From the NCBI GenBank assembly GCA_029844215.1, contig CM056724.1, positions 29,922,446 to 29,986,445 of the forward strand: DNA of 64,000 nucleotides, given 5' to 3'. The position numbers and the translations under genes were made by a program. How positions within the stretch are numbered: the stretch's first letter is position 1; each line of letters starts with the position of its first letter. Source of the DNA: Przewalskia tangutica. Its lineage: Eukaryota > Streptophyta > Magnoliopsida > Solanales > Solanaceae. Of the stretch, positions 34,420-45,335 are shown piece by piece. The notes beneath the pieces are model-generated. The model had not been told where the DNA came from, ran no database searches, and saw only the letters and a list, made by a program, of their open reading frames with translations.

Positions 34420-35681
34420 CGGTTCTGAGGACCGCTAGAACTGGAACCCCTACCACGACCTCTGCCGCGGCCTGCTGGCCCATAAGTACTCGCTCCGGGC
34501 GTCTAACCATCGAAGATGAATATCCAAAGAATGCACGTCGCTGGCCGAACCGTAATGCTCCCGCCGCCGGGCGGACAATACTTCTTCGATGGCCTCTGGC
34601 CACAAGAGTAACATGCTCAACCCATACGCACTCACCCGGATGAGACCTACCGCGTCGAACGCACCGAGGTAGGTGGTCTCGATTAGTCTTCGGTCGCCTC
34701 CCGAAAACACAAGTCCTGAGCCACGACTGCTTCCCAATAACCTCGCGACGGACTCCCGCCGGAAATCGAGAAGGAGCACTCTGTCCGGGCCGGAATATGG
34801 ACCTAGTTCGCCGAGGCCGCCCGCCGAAATCGCCACGAGAGCTCGTTGTCCTAGCCTCTTGGCTGCCCAAATCTAGTTGATCCTGCCTCTCGCCTCGATC
34901 CACGTAAATGCGCTGCATCCCGACAATATCCATCCTCGTGAAGAGCCACCCCAAGCATGCAGAATCATATGACGGTCTAACCCCATCACATACCGATGAA
35001 CCACGCTCGCCATGTCGCCTACTATGGTGTGTGCATATTCGGCCAAGGAGTCGAACTCCGGTTGTACTCCGATAGTCCTCTGTCTGTCTCAAGGTCAAGA
35101 ACCTATCTACGCGGGCTCTCTCACCTCGGGAGGCAAGAAGTGGTCTAGGAACGCCTCGTGAACTCCTCCCAAACACCGGAAGAGCATCCTCACCTCTCGA
35201 TAACACCCGTGACTCGAACCGGTTCAACGCAATAACGCCAGAACCGGTAAGAAGCTAGTGTAATGCACTCGATCTCCGATGCCCTAAGCACTGCATGGTC
35301 CGTCAGAATCGCCGGACAAACTCCTGCGGATCCTCCTCAAATCTCGAACCATAGAACTCGGGTGGGTGACAACCCAAGAAATCCGAATCAGTAACTGTCG
35401 CCTCTGGGTTGGCGCGCTTTCTCGTTGCCGCTCGCCACTATCTGGTCAAGAATCTGTTCCCGTAATCTCGTACTCGGACCACGATCGTGGATGGAGGCTC
35501 GTCATGCGGTCTCGATGGCCGCTCACGCCTCAAAATTGCCGAGGCGGCGACGACGTGGAACTCGCCGCCGCCTAAACATCATCTCTGGTAAGGGATCGGG
35601 CTGTGCCTCGTGACTCTCCGTGTCCCACTAGCGGACTCACCGCTTGCCCTTCTGGGCCGCGGTTGCCTTGCGTGGAGGCAT
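34420..35681 (-). pseudogene. Gypsy-2 gag
   Basis: The start codon of the MPPRK-type gag is at 35679-35681, directly downstream of the leader. Capsid remnants are recognisable by comparison with Gypsy-1: PPEFYGSRFEEDPQEF near 35,350, RARVDRFLTLRQ near 35,110 and YDSACLGWLFTRMDIVGMQR near 34,940. The zinc knuckle has lost its first cysteine pair (CVRRGRSHPGECVWVEHVTL). Numerous one- and two-base losses move the frame; none of the pieces would make a capsid. Confidence 0.78.
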
Positions 35682-35889
35682 AACTGATACATAAAGGGAA
35701 AACATCAGAGGGGGTTCAACCTATAACTCAGCTCTATTGCACGATCTTAGAGTGAAAGAATGGAAACCAATCCTAAATATCCTGCAGCCTCCTGATTATA
35801 GATGTGGTGCACGACACACCGATAATCAGGACTCTACTAGACACGGTCTGTGGACACTTTCCGAGGACTAACTGCTCTGATACCACTTT

Positions 35890-38619
35890 TGTCACGACCC
35901 AGCCCCGGGGCCACGACTGGTACCCTACCGGGGTACCCTGTCAGGTATATGTCAGAGAATAGCAGCGGAACATACATAACACATAACTTAGAGAAAAGGG
36001 TAAACATCACTGGCCAGCCGATAAGGCTGCCTTCTATAAAACATACTTAAACAAAAGTATAGTAATACAACTGGTTCTTATAGCCCAAAACACATAGGTG
36101 ACCATGCACTCTAAAGATAACAAGCGTGGCGGGACCGCCATACCTGAATGTACAAGATACCTATAGCATCGTGGAATATCCGTACGATAGACAAGCTTCC
36201 GGAGGGATGGAGCTTCTGACACTGGAGTAGTGATCCTAAGAACGAGGATCCTCAATCTGCTTACCCTTACCTGCGGCATGAACGCAGCCCCCGAGGAAGG
36301 GGGTCAGTACACAATATGTACCAAGTATGTAAAGCTGGAAAAAATACTGTAATAATGATATCATAAGTCTGAAAGTAAGCTGGAGTCATGGAAGTCAATA
36401 AAATACCTTTTACTGTGCCTTACTAACAATGAGAGTGACAAGTATATATATATAATCTTTGCGTAAAATAGGGCCTTAGGATCAAAGCGGTACCTCGCCG
36501 TAGTATCAATAAGCACCCCTACTCTGAGACTATTTCACCCGCATAGTCCTGTGGACCCGCATGAGGTATTCCTCGCGATAGGTCAGACTACCGCACGGGA
36601 CTATTTCACCCGCGTTAGCCCATAAGGACTCGCGTGAGGTATTCCTCGCGTCATGGGTAGCAAATCCACGAGCAGTGGTATAACGATCTTGGGGACTTAC
36701 CTCGATATACTCTTACCCCGCGGATGGTATAACGATCTGGGACTTTCCCTCGGATATACTCTTACACCGGCAAGCTGTTATAACGATCACGAGCTTGCCC
36801 TCGATATACTCTTACCTGAAGAAGGTGGTATGGCGATCTTGGTGGCCGCCCTCGCATACTCTTACCACGGAGAAGGTGGTATAACGATCTTGGGGCTTGC
36901 CCTCGGATATATACTCTTACCCTAGCTCAAATCACATCATATCATAATCATAAATAAGTTAAGAAAACTTATAACTTCTTATTAGTCTTGTTCATATACC
37001 CTCTCATTTTAGTTTACTTAAGGCACTTAATCATATCTTTAATAAAAGAAAACCGGGAATTTAACCCAAGTACTACATACTTCAACTCTTTTAAAAATGA
37101 CTCTTTATACATAAAACTCTTGGGCAATTGATGCCTTAAACCAATTTGCCTCTTCATATACTTATCTTACTTTTAGAGTAAATCTCTTCTCATTAACCTT
37201 TTTTGAAGCTAATAAACCAACTTCCCATAAAGTTGTTATATTAACTCTATACTTTAGTAAAATCACACTTTTTCCCTAACCAAGGGATTTATACATTCTT
37301 AAAACGAAACAAGTCATTATATACTCAAACAAGTAAGAATACCAAATCTTGTACGTCTACCGTACTACATAGTTTCATCTATTCATGCTCAAGAGATAGG
37401 AAAGCTTCACATACCTCTTTGGTTAATCCACTTGCTAAGTCCACACTACCGCAAGTAATATGTCAACCTAAAATAACCATGATACGTTTATTAACTTCTA
37501 ATCTTAATGTAGAACAATCCAAGTTCAAAGTCACTAAATTCTATGGAAAATTGGGCAGCATTTCCTTTGTTTCTACTCACTATGCCACCTTTCTCAAGGC
37601 CGAATTTATCATCCAATTGCCACATTTAAGGATCAATCAATCCAACAATTCAAAGGGGATTACACACCCAAAATTCTGCCCCATAAGTTTACAACAATTC
37701 ACTTAACAATTCTAAGGTAGTTTTTAGGCTACAACATGCTCATAATCTCTTCTTAACCCATTCTTCATATCCAAACCACATTTTCTAGCATGCAATGACT
37801 CTAAGAGCATTATTTTACTACCACAAGTTCTTTCTTCTAAGCATGCAACACTAGAACTAATTCTAAAGGAAGAAATGTTACCTTAAAGTTTTAGTCAAAA
37901 TTATTCCAATGATTTTGCTAGCTTCCTTGCCAAGAACACCACCACTAGCTAGCCACAAGCTTCCTTTTCTTGTTCTTAATTTTTCAGATTTTCTTAGGCT
38001 TGGATTTCCTTTGGAAATGTAGAGAGAAGGAGGAGCTTTTGCTTTAGAGAGAGAGAGAAATTGGAAGATGACCAAGTCTTGAAGACTTGGTCAATATATT
38101 GCATGCAAGAAATCAGATGGGGGGGACACTTGTCACCCTCCCAAGGTCTTTTAAAAGAAAAATCTGACTTTTCTAAGTTTTTCCGCCCAAAAATCCCGCC
38201 TCGGCGCTGAAACCCCCGCAGCCTCTCTGAACTTTCGGCGCCGCGCCTAACATCTAGCGACGCGGCGCTGCAACCAGCGACCTCTCAAGACTTTCGCGCC
38301 ATGCCCTCGCATCCGGCGCCACATCGCCGCTTTGTCCGAAACATATTTCTGTCCGACTGCGCACTGAACTTGTAACTCTCATATCTTTCTACTCCGACGT
38401 CCTATCGACGAACGGTTGGTTGCGTTGGAATCTAGACTCAACGAACTACGCCCTAGGACTTTGAACCACTTAGGAACTCTCAATGTACCGGGTCATAACC
38501 CGCCTTAAAGTTGACTAAAACCCGTCCGGAATAATCCGTCAACCTATCCTTTGAAAATTTTAAGTCTTACATGCTTTCGTACGCTCTCATACGTAGGGTC
38601 AGAACTACGGGGTATAACA
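35890..38619 (-). repeat. Gypsy-2 5' LTR
   Basis: Pairs with 28218-30889. Starts TGTTATACCCCGTAG and ends CGTGACA on the minus strand, with the primer binding site just inside. Confidence 0.9.
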
Positions 38620-38624
38620 CCAAC

Positions 38625-39300
38625 CCCACCCCATCCTCAAATTTCGATTTCATATTTTTTGTTACTTTTATAAAAAATGATTGAAAATATGAAAAAATTT
38701 CTTACCCCGCCCTACCCCTACCCCCATCCCATTGCCCTACCCCATCATCAAATTTCTATTTCATATTTTTTGTTACTTTTATAAAAAAATTATTAAAAAA
38801 TATGAATTATTTTCTTACCCCCTTCCCTACCCCTACCCCCACCCCATTGCCTACCCCATCCTCAAATTTCTATTTCATATTTTTTGTTACTTTTTTAAAA
38901 AAAAATTATTAAAAAATATGATTTTTTTTCTTACTCCCACCCCATTGCCCTACCCCCACCCCCACCCCATTGCCCTACCCATCCTCAAATTTCTATTTCA
39001 TATTTTTTGTTACTTTTATAAAAAAAAAATTATTAAAAAATATGAATTTTTTTCTTACCCCCTACCCTCCACCCCATTTCCCTACCCATCCTCAAATTTC
39101 TATTTCATATTTTTTGTTACTTTTATAAAAAAATGAATTTTTTTCTTACCCCCTCCCCCCGCCCTACCCCTACTCCCCACCTCATTGCCTTATTCATCCT
39201 CAAATTTCTATTTCATATTTTTTGTTACTTTTATAAAAAAAAAAAAAAAAACTTACCCCCTACCCCCACCCTACCTCTATTCCCAAATTTCTATTTTATA
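38625..39300. repeat. C-rich/AT-rich tandem array, ~110-bp period
   Basis: About six units of CCCCATCCTCAAATTTCTAT, ATTTTTTGTTACTTTTATAA, an A-rich tract and TTCTTACCCCC at about 38628, 38742, 38854, 38978, 39088 and 39196. The repeat translates into an apparent FHIFCYFYKK-containing protein, which I treat as an artefact. Confidence 0.9.
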
Positions 39301-39528
39301 TGGGGATATTATATGAGATTAAAAGGAATTTTGTGAAAATAAAATGATAAATGGGTCCAAAAAAATTCAATGAATGAGCAAAAAGGGCTTTTTCAGAAGC
39401 ATTTCTCCAGAAGCACCAATTGATGTTTTTGCTTCTCTTCCCATCTAGAACACTTTTTGGCTTCTGGAAAAAGTGTTTCTACTTCCGAAAACAGAAACAC
39501 TTCTAGAAGCTTGGTCAAACACCACCTA

Positions 39529-40670
39529 AGTTTCTTGGGCAAGTTTGATGGTAGGGCCCCTAGCTAGGTTTTTTTTAAGGAATTTAGGCTATAAGTTTTA
39601 ATTATAATGTGGAAGGACCCCATTTAGGATTAAGTCTAATTAAGTGGAGACAAGTTATTGAGGCGTCCAAATAAGCCTTCAAGCTTAAAAAATATACAGT
39701 TTAGTCCAACAGTTTTAATTATAACTATTTCAAGCTTTCAACCCCATCCCCAAGTTTTAAAAAATATACTTTGATCCAAAGTAAGAAATAATAAAATAAA
39801 CCAAAATAAAATTTTAAAAGTATATATTTTACCTTATAAAAAAGAAATATAAAATTATATTCCCCTATGTCAATTCATTCCCACGTTTTTATTGCTACAT
39901 CAGAAATATGCTCCATTGACAGCCATTGTTGGAGCTTGAGCTTAAAGCTTGAAAAAATAGGTTTCTGAAAGGGTAATTCATTTTAAGTGAGTGTTATTGA
40001 ATTTTTTGTTAGGGATCTTTTGATGAGTTTAAATATCAAATTTTAGAGAATTTCAAAAAGATTTAAGGTGATTTTGGATTAAATTTCAGATTTGAGCTTG
40101 AGTATAGCAATTATTAAAGCTTGAGCTTCAAACTTGAGAAAATAAATTTTATGAGTGAGTGATTTATTTCAAGTGGGTGTTATTGAGTTTTGTTGGTGAG
40201 GAGTCTAAATCTCAAATTTAAGGGAGCTTGAAGAAGATTTAAGGTGATTTTACATAATATTTCATAATTGAGCTTTCAATACAAGATGAACATTTTAGAT
40301 TTGAGCTTGAGGTTGAAGATGAACATTTCATTTTTATAACTTTTATTATAGACCAGACAATGATTATGCATAGACCAACAACAGAAATACATTCACTGTT
40401 GATTATGCCTTCATGAATGTCTTGTACCGCTTAGTCTACCTCATATATTTACCACGAAGAGGCCATTACCATCGAATCCTAGCAATACCTTTTGGCCTCC
40501 TCAAGAATTGAAGATTGATAGTAGTTGAAACTAATTAATGGGGTGCTTTGGGACAGGAAAATAGAGTTCTCAAAGAGCTATGCCACTATACTTACATACT
40601 TTGAGTTATTAGATCAACTACGAGACATTAGAATCTATAATGTAACACTTTCTTTTGCAACAATTTTTTT
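39529..40670. other. Intergenic DNA with a ~187-bp direct duplication
   Basis: Sequence at about 39,930-40,100 recurs at 40,117-40,290 (AGCTTGAGCTT, GAAAAAATAG/GAGAAAATAA, AAGTGAGTGTTATTGA, AAGATTTAAGGTGATTTT). No coding feature recognised. Confidence 0.6.
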
Positions 40671-41464
40671 TTTTTTAATAAGAAGTGAACTAATTTTAAA
40701 TTATAAAATTTATACCTGTAACTAAACAATACGTTATCACCATGAAATTAGTGAAACAATACTATAATAATCTAAAATAATGATAATTAATGAGTAATGT
40801 TAATAATGTGTTGAGAAAATATTGTGATGATCATAGATATATGTACCAACTTGGAATTTGTGACATAACTATATGTGAAAATCACATTTTTTTAGCCGCG
40901 ATGCAAATGCTTACTATACTACATATGATCTATATTGAAATTGATGACATAAACATGTGATCAATGTGAAATGTTCTTGTCTTTATTGCAATAAGTGAAA
41001 TACTTATGCGGTCAACTTGTAATGTTTAGATTAAGAGCGAACGGCCGTCTTATTTCATCTTTTGTAACCAAAAAATATTTTTTTAATAAGAAGTGAACTA
41101 ATTTTAGATTATAAAACTTATATTTGTAACTAAACAATATGTTATCACCATGAAATTGGTGAAACAACACTATAATAATCTAAAATAATGATAATTAGTG
41201 AGTAATGTTAATAATGTGTTGAAGAAAAAATTATGATGATTATAGCTATATGCAATAACTTGAAATTGGTCGAAACTATATGAACATCACATTTTTTAGT
41301 AATGTTGCAAATGGTTACTATACTACATATGATCTATATTGAAATTGATGACACAATTATATGTGATCAATGTAAAATGTTCTTGCCTTAATTGCAATAG
41401 GTGAAATAATTAAGCGACCAACTTGTAATGTTTAGATTAATAGCGAACGACTTGTATTATTTCA
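40671..41464. repeat. Two-copy direct repeat of ~386 bp, offset 408 bp
   Basis: 40671-41056 and 41079-41464 align throughout with scattered substitutions (AAGAAGTGAACTAATTTTA to AATGTTTAGATTAA(G/T)AGCGAACG). A short unrelated spacer lies between. No ORF spans it. Confidence 0.88.
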
Positions 41465-41594
41465 TTGATATTGGTATTTATATCCATAATGACGTTATAA
41501 TTTTGTTAAATTATTTATTTAAATGCCAATAACGATAAGTTTCAAGAATTAATTCATCAATTTTCAAGAAAATTTCATCTAAACGGTAGGCTGC

Positions 41595-41925
41595 TTACAA
41601 AAATCATAGTCACTTCTTAGTGGCGAAAATGTGACCCTTTTCAGTTCTCAATGCATATTAACAACTAATAATCGTAATCGCTTTTAATAACCGTAGTATG
41701 TTCTAATAACTGTAGTCGATTCTAATAACCATAGTTGCTTCTTAGTGGCTAAAATGTGACATACACTTTTCAGTTCTCAACTAATAACCGTAGTCGCTTC
41801 TAATAATCGTAATTTGTTCTAATAACCGTAGTCACTTCTTAGTGGCTAAAATGTGACACTTTTCAATTTTCAATGCATAATAACAATTAATAATCGTAGT
41901 CGCTTCTAATAATCGTGATGTGGAC
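41595..41925. repeat. Minisatellite of CTAATAACCGTAGTCGCTT-like units
   Basis: Short units (TCTAATAACCGTAGTCGCTT and variants) alternate with CACTTCTTAGTGGCTAAAAT plus GTGACACTTTTCA, giving a higher-order period of about 120 bp, three copies. Confidence 0.8.
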
Positions 41926-42111
41926 ATTAACAACTCCAGGTTTAGTCCCACAACAACAATTAAGTCAAGACACTGCAAAATGACGGTGTCATTTGCATAA
42001 GAATTTAACTTTGTAAAGAAGTCATGGCATATGCGTCCTTAACTCCAAAAATAATTTAAATTCGTCATTTGAGAAGGCATCTAAGGAAAGCTTCTCTTTT
42101 GTACTTTTATT

Positions 42112-43101
42112 GTGTTCGTGCTTTTGTACAATATACAATGTGATAATGAAAAAGAATATGATAACGGATTGTTTCGGGACTTTTGTAATACTAATGACAT
42201 CATTTTTCATTTCTCGTGTCTTCATACGTCCTCACAAAATGGGAAAGCCGAACGAAAAAATTATACCATTAATAATATTGTCCGAACTTTATTGACCAAT
42301 GCTTCCGTCCCTCCTTCTTTTTGGCATCATGCTCTCCAAATGACTATTCACCTCCTTAACATACTTCCTACCAAAGGATTAGCATATGATTCTCCCCTTA
42401 AAATTCTCTATAATAAGAATCCTTCATATTCCCATCTTAGGGTATTTGAGTGTTTATGCTATCCACTCTTTCCGTCAACTACAATTAACAAACTTCGAGT
42501 CTGTTCCACCGCTTGTGTGTTTTTGGGTTATCCGTCCAATCATCGTTGTTACAAGTGTTTTAATTTATCATCTAATAAAATCATAATTAGTCGTCATGTT
42601 ATTTTTTATAAAACCCAATTTCCGTTTACTAAAGTGTGTAGTCCCGTGCCTAACTCGTATAATGTTTTGGTTGATGGGGTCCCACCATATATTATACATC
42701 ATCTGTTAGACCAATCCTGTACCACTGACCCGCTAGAAGGCCCACTGCCTGCTGGCCCATACCACCCGCCCGATCCACCGGTGCGTCATCCGCCAAGAAT
42801 CGCCCTAGCCCACTCCCGTCTTGTCGTTCTAGTTTCGTTTTTGATGTCGGCCAAAGGCCCATCGTCACTGCCGCGATCCACCGATCCAAATTTTACCCAA
42901 AATCCACCCATTTCTATCACGAGTCAAGGGTCTGTTACTCGTAGTCAAAGGGGTATTTTTAAATCAAAACTACATTTTAATCTAAATTCTAATGTTATTA
43001 AATTTTCACTACCCCGTAACCCAGTGTCTGCATTAAATGACCCAAATTGGAAATTGGCTATAAACGATGAATGTAATGCTCTTATTGAAAATAAGATGTG
43101 A
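42112..43101 (+). pseudogene. Copia-3 integrase (partial) and linker
   Basis: A 329-codon open frame covers NIQCDNEKEYDN (second catalytic Asp), SSQNGKAERKNYTINN (catalytic Glu), LLNILPTKGLAYDSPLKILY, CVFLGYPSNHRCYKCFNLS, the proline-rich linker, and ALNDPNWKLAINDECNALIE, where RT begins. It is the longest open frame of the window but lacks the first Asp and the zinc-binding region. Confidence 0.88.
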
Positions 43102-43753
43102 GAGTTGGTGTCCCGTTCTTCTGGTGTTAATATTATTCGGTCTATGTGGATTTTTACTCATAAAGATAATTTTGACGGTTCTTTTGCGAGAAATAAGGCT
43201 CATCTTGTAGGTGATGGTAAGACTCAACAGGTTGGCATGGAATGTGGATAGACATTTAGTCCGATTGTTAAACCGTCTACCATTCGCACTGTTCTCAGTT
43301 TATCTCTCTCAAAATCATGAAGAATGCTTTCTTATATGGTGAGCTTAAGAAGACAGTTTACATGCATCAGTCCTTGAGTTTTCGAGACCCCCAATATCCT
43401 AATCATGTTTGTTTATGGAAGAATCCCTTGTATGGACTTAAGCAGGCCCCACGGGCTTGGTATAAGAGATTTGCAGACTATGTATCTACTATTGGGTTTT
43501 CTCACAACAAGTCTAATAATTCTCTGTTCATATATTGTCGTGACACTTCCCTGACATATTTCTATTATATATGGATGATATTATATTAACTGCTTCTTCT
43601 GATAATTTATGCAAGTCTATCACGACACTTATCGGTTCTGAGTTTGCTATGAAAGACTTGGGGCACTTGAGTTATTTCTTGGGAATTGTTGTCACGCGTC
43701 ATATATGTGGGTTATTCTTATCACAAAAGAAGTATGCCGCTGAGATAATATAG
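43102..43753 (+). pseudogene. Copia-3 reverse transcriptase
   Basis: A stop directly after the integrase linker is followed by VNIIRSMWIF, GDGKTQQVGMECG-stop-TFSPIV, another stop, then MKNAFLYGELKKTVYMHQSL and NPLYGLKQAPRAWYKRFADY. A frameshift falls exactly at the catalytic box: one frame reads YYIWMILY and the next MDDIILTASS. DLGHLSYFLGIVVTRH closes the domain. Confidence 0.87.
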
Positions 43754-43762
43754 TGAGCTGGT

Positions 43763-44532
43763 ATGTACTCATGTAATTCTACTTCTACTCCAGTTGACAC
43801 TAAATTCAAGCTGGGTGTTGCGGCTGACTCACCTTACGAGGATCTCATCCACTATCGCAGTCTTGCAGGGGCTCTTCAGTATCTTACTTTTACGAGATTG
43901 GATATTACATATGTCATGCAGCAGGTGTGTTTGTTTATGCATGATCTTAGGGTTGAGCACATGAATGCGATTAAACGCATTATACGCTACATCCAGGGAA
44001 CACTTGACTATGACTTGCATTTATATCTATCGTTGGTCTCTACACTTGTCTCATATACAGATTTGATTGGGGTGGTTGTCCAGTAATCAGACGTTCCACG
44101 TCTATTTATTGTATGTTTTTTGGTGATAACTTGGTCTCATGGTCTACAAAGCGACAATATATATTATCACGCTCCAGTGCAGAAGTCGAGTATCGACGGG
44201 TAGCCAATGTGGTATATGAATCATGTTGGTTATGTAATGTTCTCTTAGAATTTTATTGTCTCATTCAGAAAGCTATCTTGTTAAGTTGTGATAATATTAG
44301 TACCGTCTATCTTTCTAGTAATCTGGTTCAACATCAGTGCACTAAACACATCGAGATGGATATCCACTTTGTTCGCGAAAAGGTAGTTCATGGACAAGTA
44401 CGCGTCTTATATGTCCCTTCTAGGTACCAAATTGCAGACATCTTTACTAAGGATCTTCCTTCGGTTCTATTTGAAGATTTTAGGGACAGTCTCAGCGTAC
44501 GACGACCACCCTCTATGACTGCGGGTGTGTGA
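43763..44532 (+). pseudogene. Copia-3 RNase H
   Basis: 43763-44086 holds STPVDTKFKLGVAA, QYLTFTRLDITYVMQQV, IKRIIRYIQGTLDYDLHLY. A frame change near 44,070 (at the DWGG motif) leads to 44113-44532: LVSWSTKRQYILSRSSAEVE, CDNISTVYLSSNLVQ, KHIEMDIHFVREKV and FTKDLPSVLFEDFRDSLSV. Confidence 0.86.
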
Positions 44533-44888
44533 AAATATACCATAATATACATGGTATAATATGGCGTATACACTGGCTTGTGTATACCGTGTATATCACG
44601 GAAACTCAAGATAATTGGGAGATTGTGATATACACGGTATACACATCTGTGTATATTATTATTTTGGTAATATGTTATTTGCATTTAATTTGCATTGTAC
44701 ACTTACCATAATTGTAGAATTCTTATAGAAATAGAATAGGGTTTTGAGAGTAGAATAGAAATAGAATTTTTCATATTATGAATATTGTAAATTGTATATA
44801 TACTCATTTATTGATAGAAATAATCGAGAGATTATTTCTTTCGGTCTGAATAAGAGAAATATCAAAAAAAGAATCACAATAAGTAACA
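44527..44888 (+). repeat. Copia-3 3' LTR with strong inverted repeats
   Basis: Starts TGTGAAAATATACC after the polypurine tract. Contains a perfect 21-bp inverted repeat (44579-44599 with 44625-44645) and a smaller palindrome (44537-44544 with 44551-44558). The right border is estimated. Confidence 0.65.
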
Positions 44889-45084
44889 GGGGGAGCTTAC
44901 ACCAAAGAAGATGAATTTTCAAGTAGATATGAAATGGATAGGTCAACTATGTATTTGCTTTACTTTTCAAGCTTGGAACAATGAGAAGCACATAAATGAA
45001 GATGGCAAGCTAAATTTTGAAAGACAATACACTAACAGCCAGAGTGAATTCTTCCGAAGAAGAAAATCCCATAGTTTAAGTTTA
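44889..45084. other. Spacer between Copia-3 and the Harbinger element
   Basis: A 63-codon open frame here has no recognisable motif. TTA precedes the Harbinger terminus at 45082-45084. Confidence 0.4.
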
Positions 45085-45335
45085 GGGGGTGTATCCAATT
45101 AGGATTTCAAAAAACTATTTTGGGATAAATAAGTCTTGTGGTATTCAATTAAGACTTTTAAATAAACTAAACAAGTCTTGTGGTATTTAATCAAGACTAT
45201 TATGATTTTTTTAAAAGGGTGTCCAAATCTAGTGGTATTCGATCAGAGTTTTAAAAAAATAACAAAAAGTCTTTTGGTATTCAATCTCACCCTAATTTCG
45301 AAAGACTTTTTTTAAATATGAATTTTGTGTGACTT
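45085..45335 (+). repeat. Harbinger left end and subterminal repeats
   Basis: Four variants of GTCTTGTGGTATTCAATTAA lie close to the terminus, spaced 45-60 bp. Confidence 0.6.

Larger units (their letters stand above)
28218..38619 (-). mobile_element. Gypsy-2, full-length Del/Tekay-type chromovirus
   Basis: The LTRs are about 2.67 and 2.73 kb and start TGTTATACC on the minus strand. CCAAT/CCAAC at 28214-28218 and 38620-38624 is a nearly perfect target duplication. The Gypsy order is kept on the minus strand: primer binding site (about 35873-35885, TGGTATCAGAGCA), gag, protease, RT, RNase H, integrase, chromodomain. All frames are broken, but every domain can be found. It is embedded in a tandem array inside a PIF-like element. 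Confidence 0.92.
27693..39528. mobile_element. PIF/Tourist-like inverted-repeat element split by Gypsy-2
   Basis: The left end GGGTCTGTTTGGCCAAGCTTCT and the right end (minus strand) GGTGGTGTTTGACCAAGCTTCT form terminal inverted repeats. TAA occurs beside both. Without Gypsy-2 the element is about 1.4 kb and holds fold-back arms and a C-rich tandem array, with no transposase. TAA target and GG...TGTTTG ends point to the PIF/Harbinger/Tourist group; this class call is inference. Confidence 0.6.
42112..44888 (+). mobile_element. Copia-3, 5'-truncated Copia element
   Basis: Begins abruptly inside the integrase catalytic core and runs through RT and RNase H to a polypurine tract (ACTGCGGGTG) and a 3' LTR of about 360 bp. 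Gag, protease, the integrase N-terminus and the 5' LTR are missing. Protein similarity to Copia-1 is high across integrase and RNase H, so both belong to one family, here in the opposite orientation. Confidence 0.88.

Noticed and set aside
38732..39136. 134-codon frame with repeating FHIFCYFYKK
   Set aside because: A direct translation of a ~110-bp tandem array; array drift, not coding selection, explains it.
27693..39528. A single 11.8-kb transposon with a chromovirus-derived gene set
   Set aside because: Gypsy-2 has its own LTRs and near-perfect target duplication, and the tandem array is cut by it, so it is a nested insertion rather than captured cargo.
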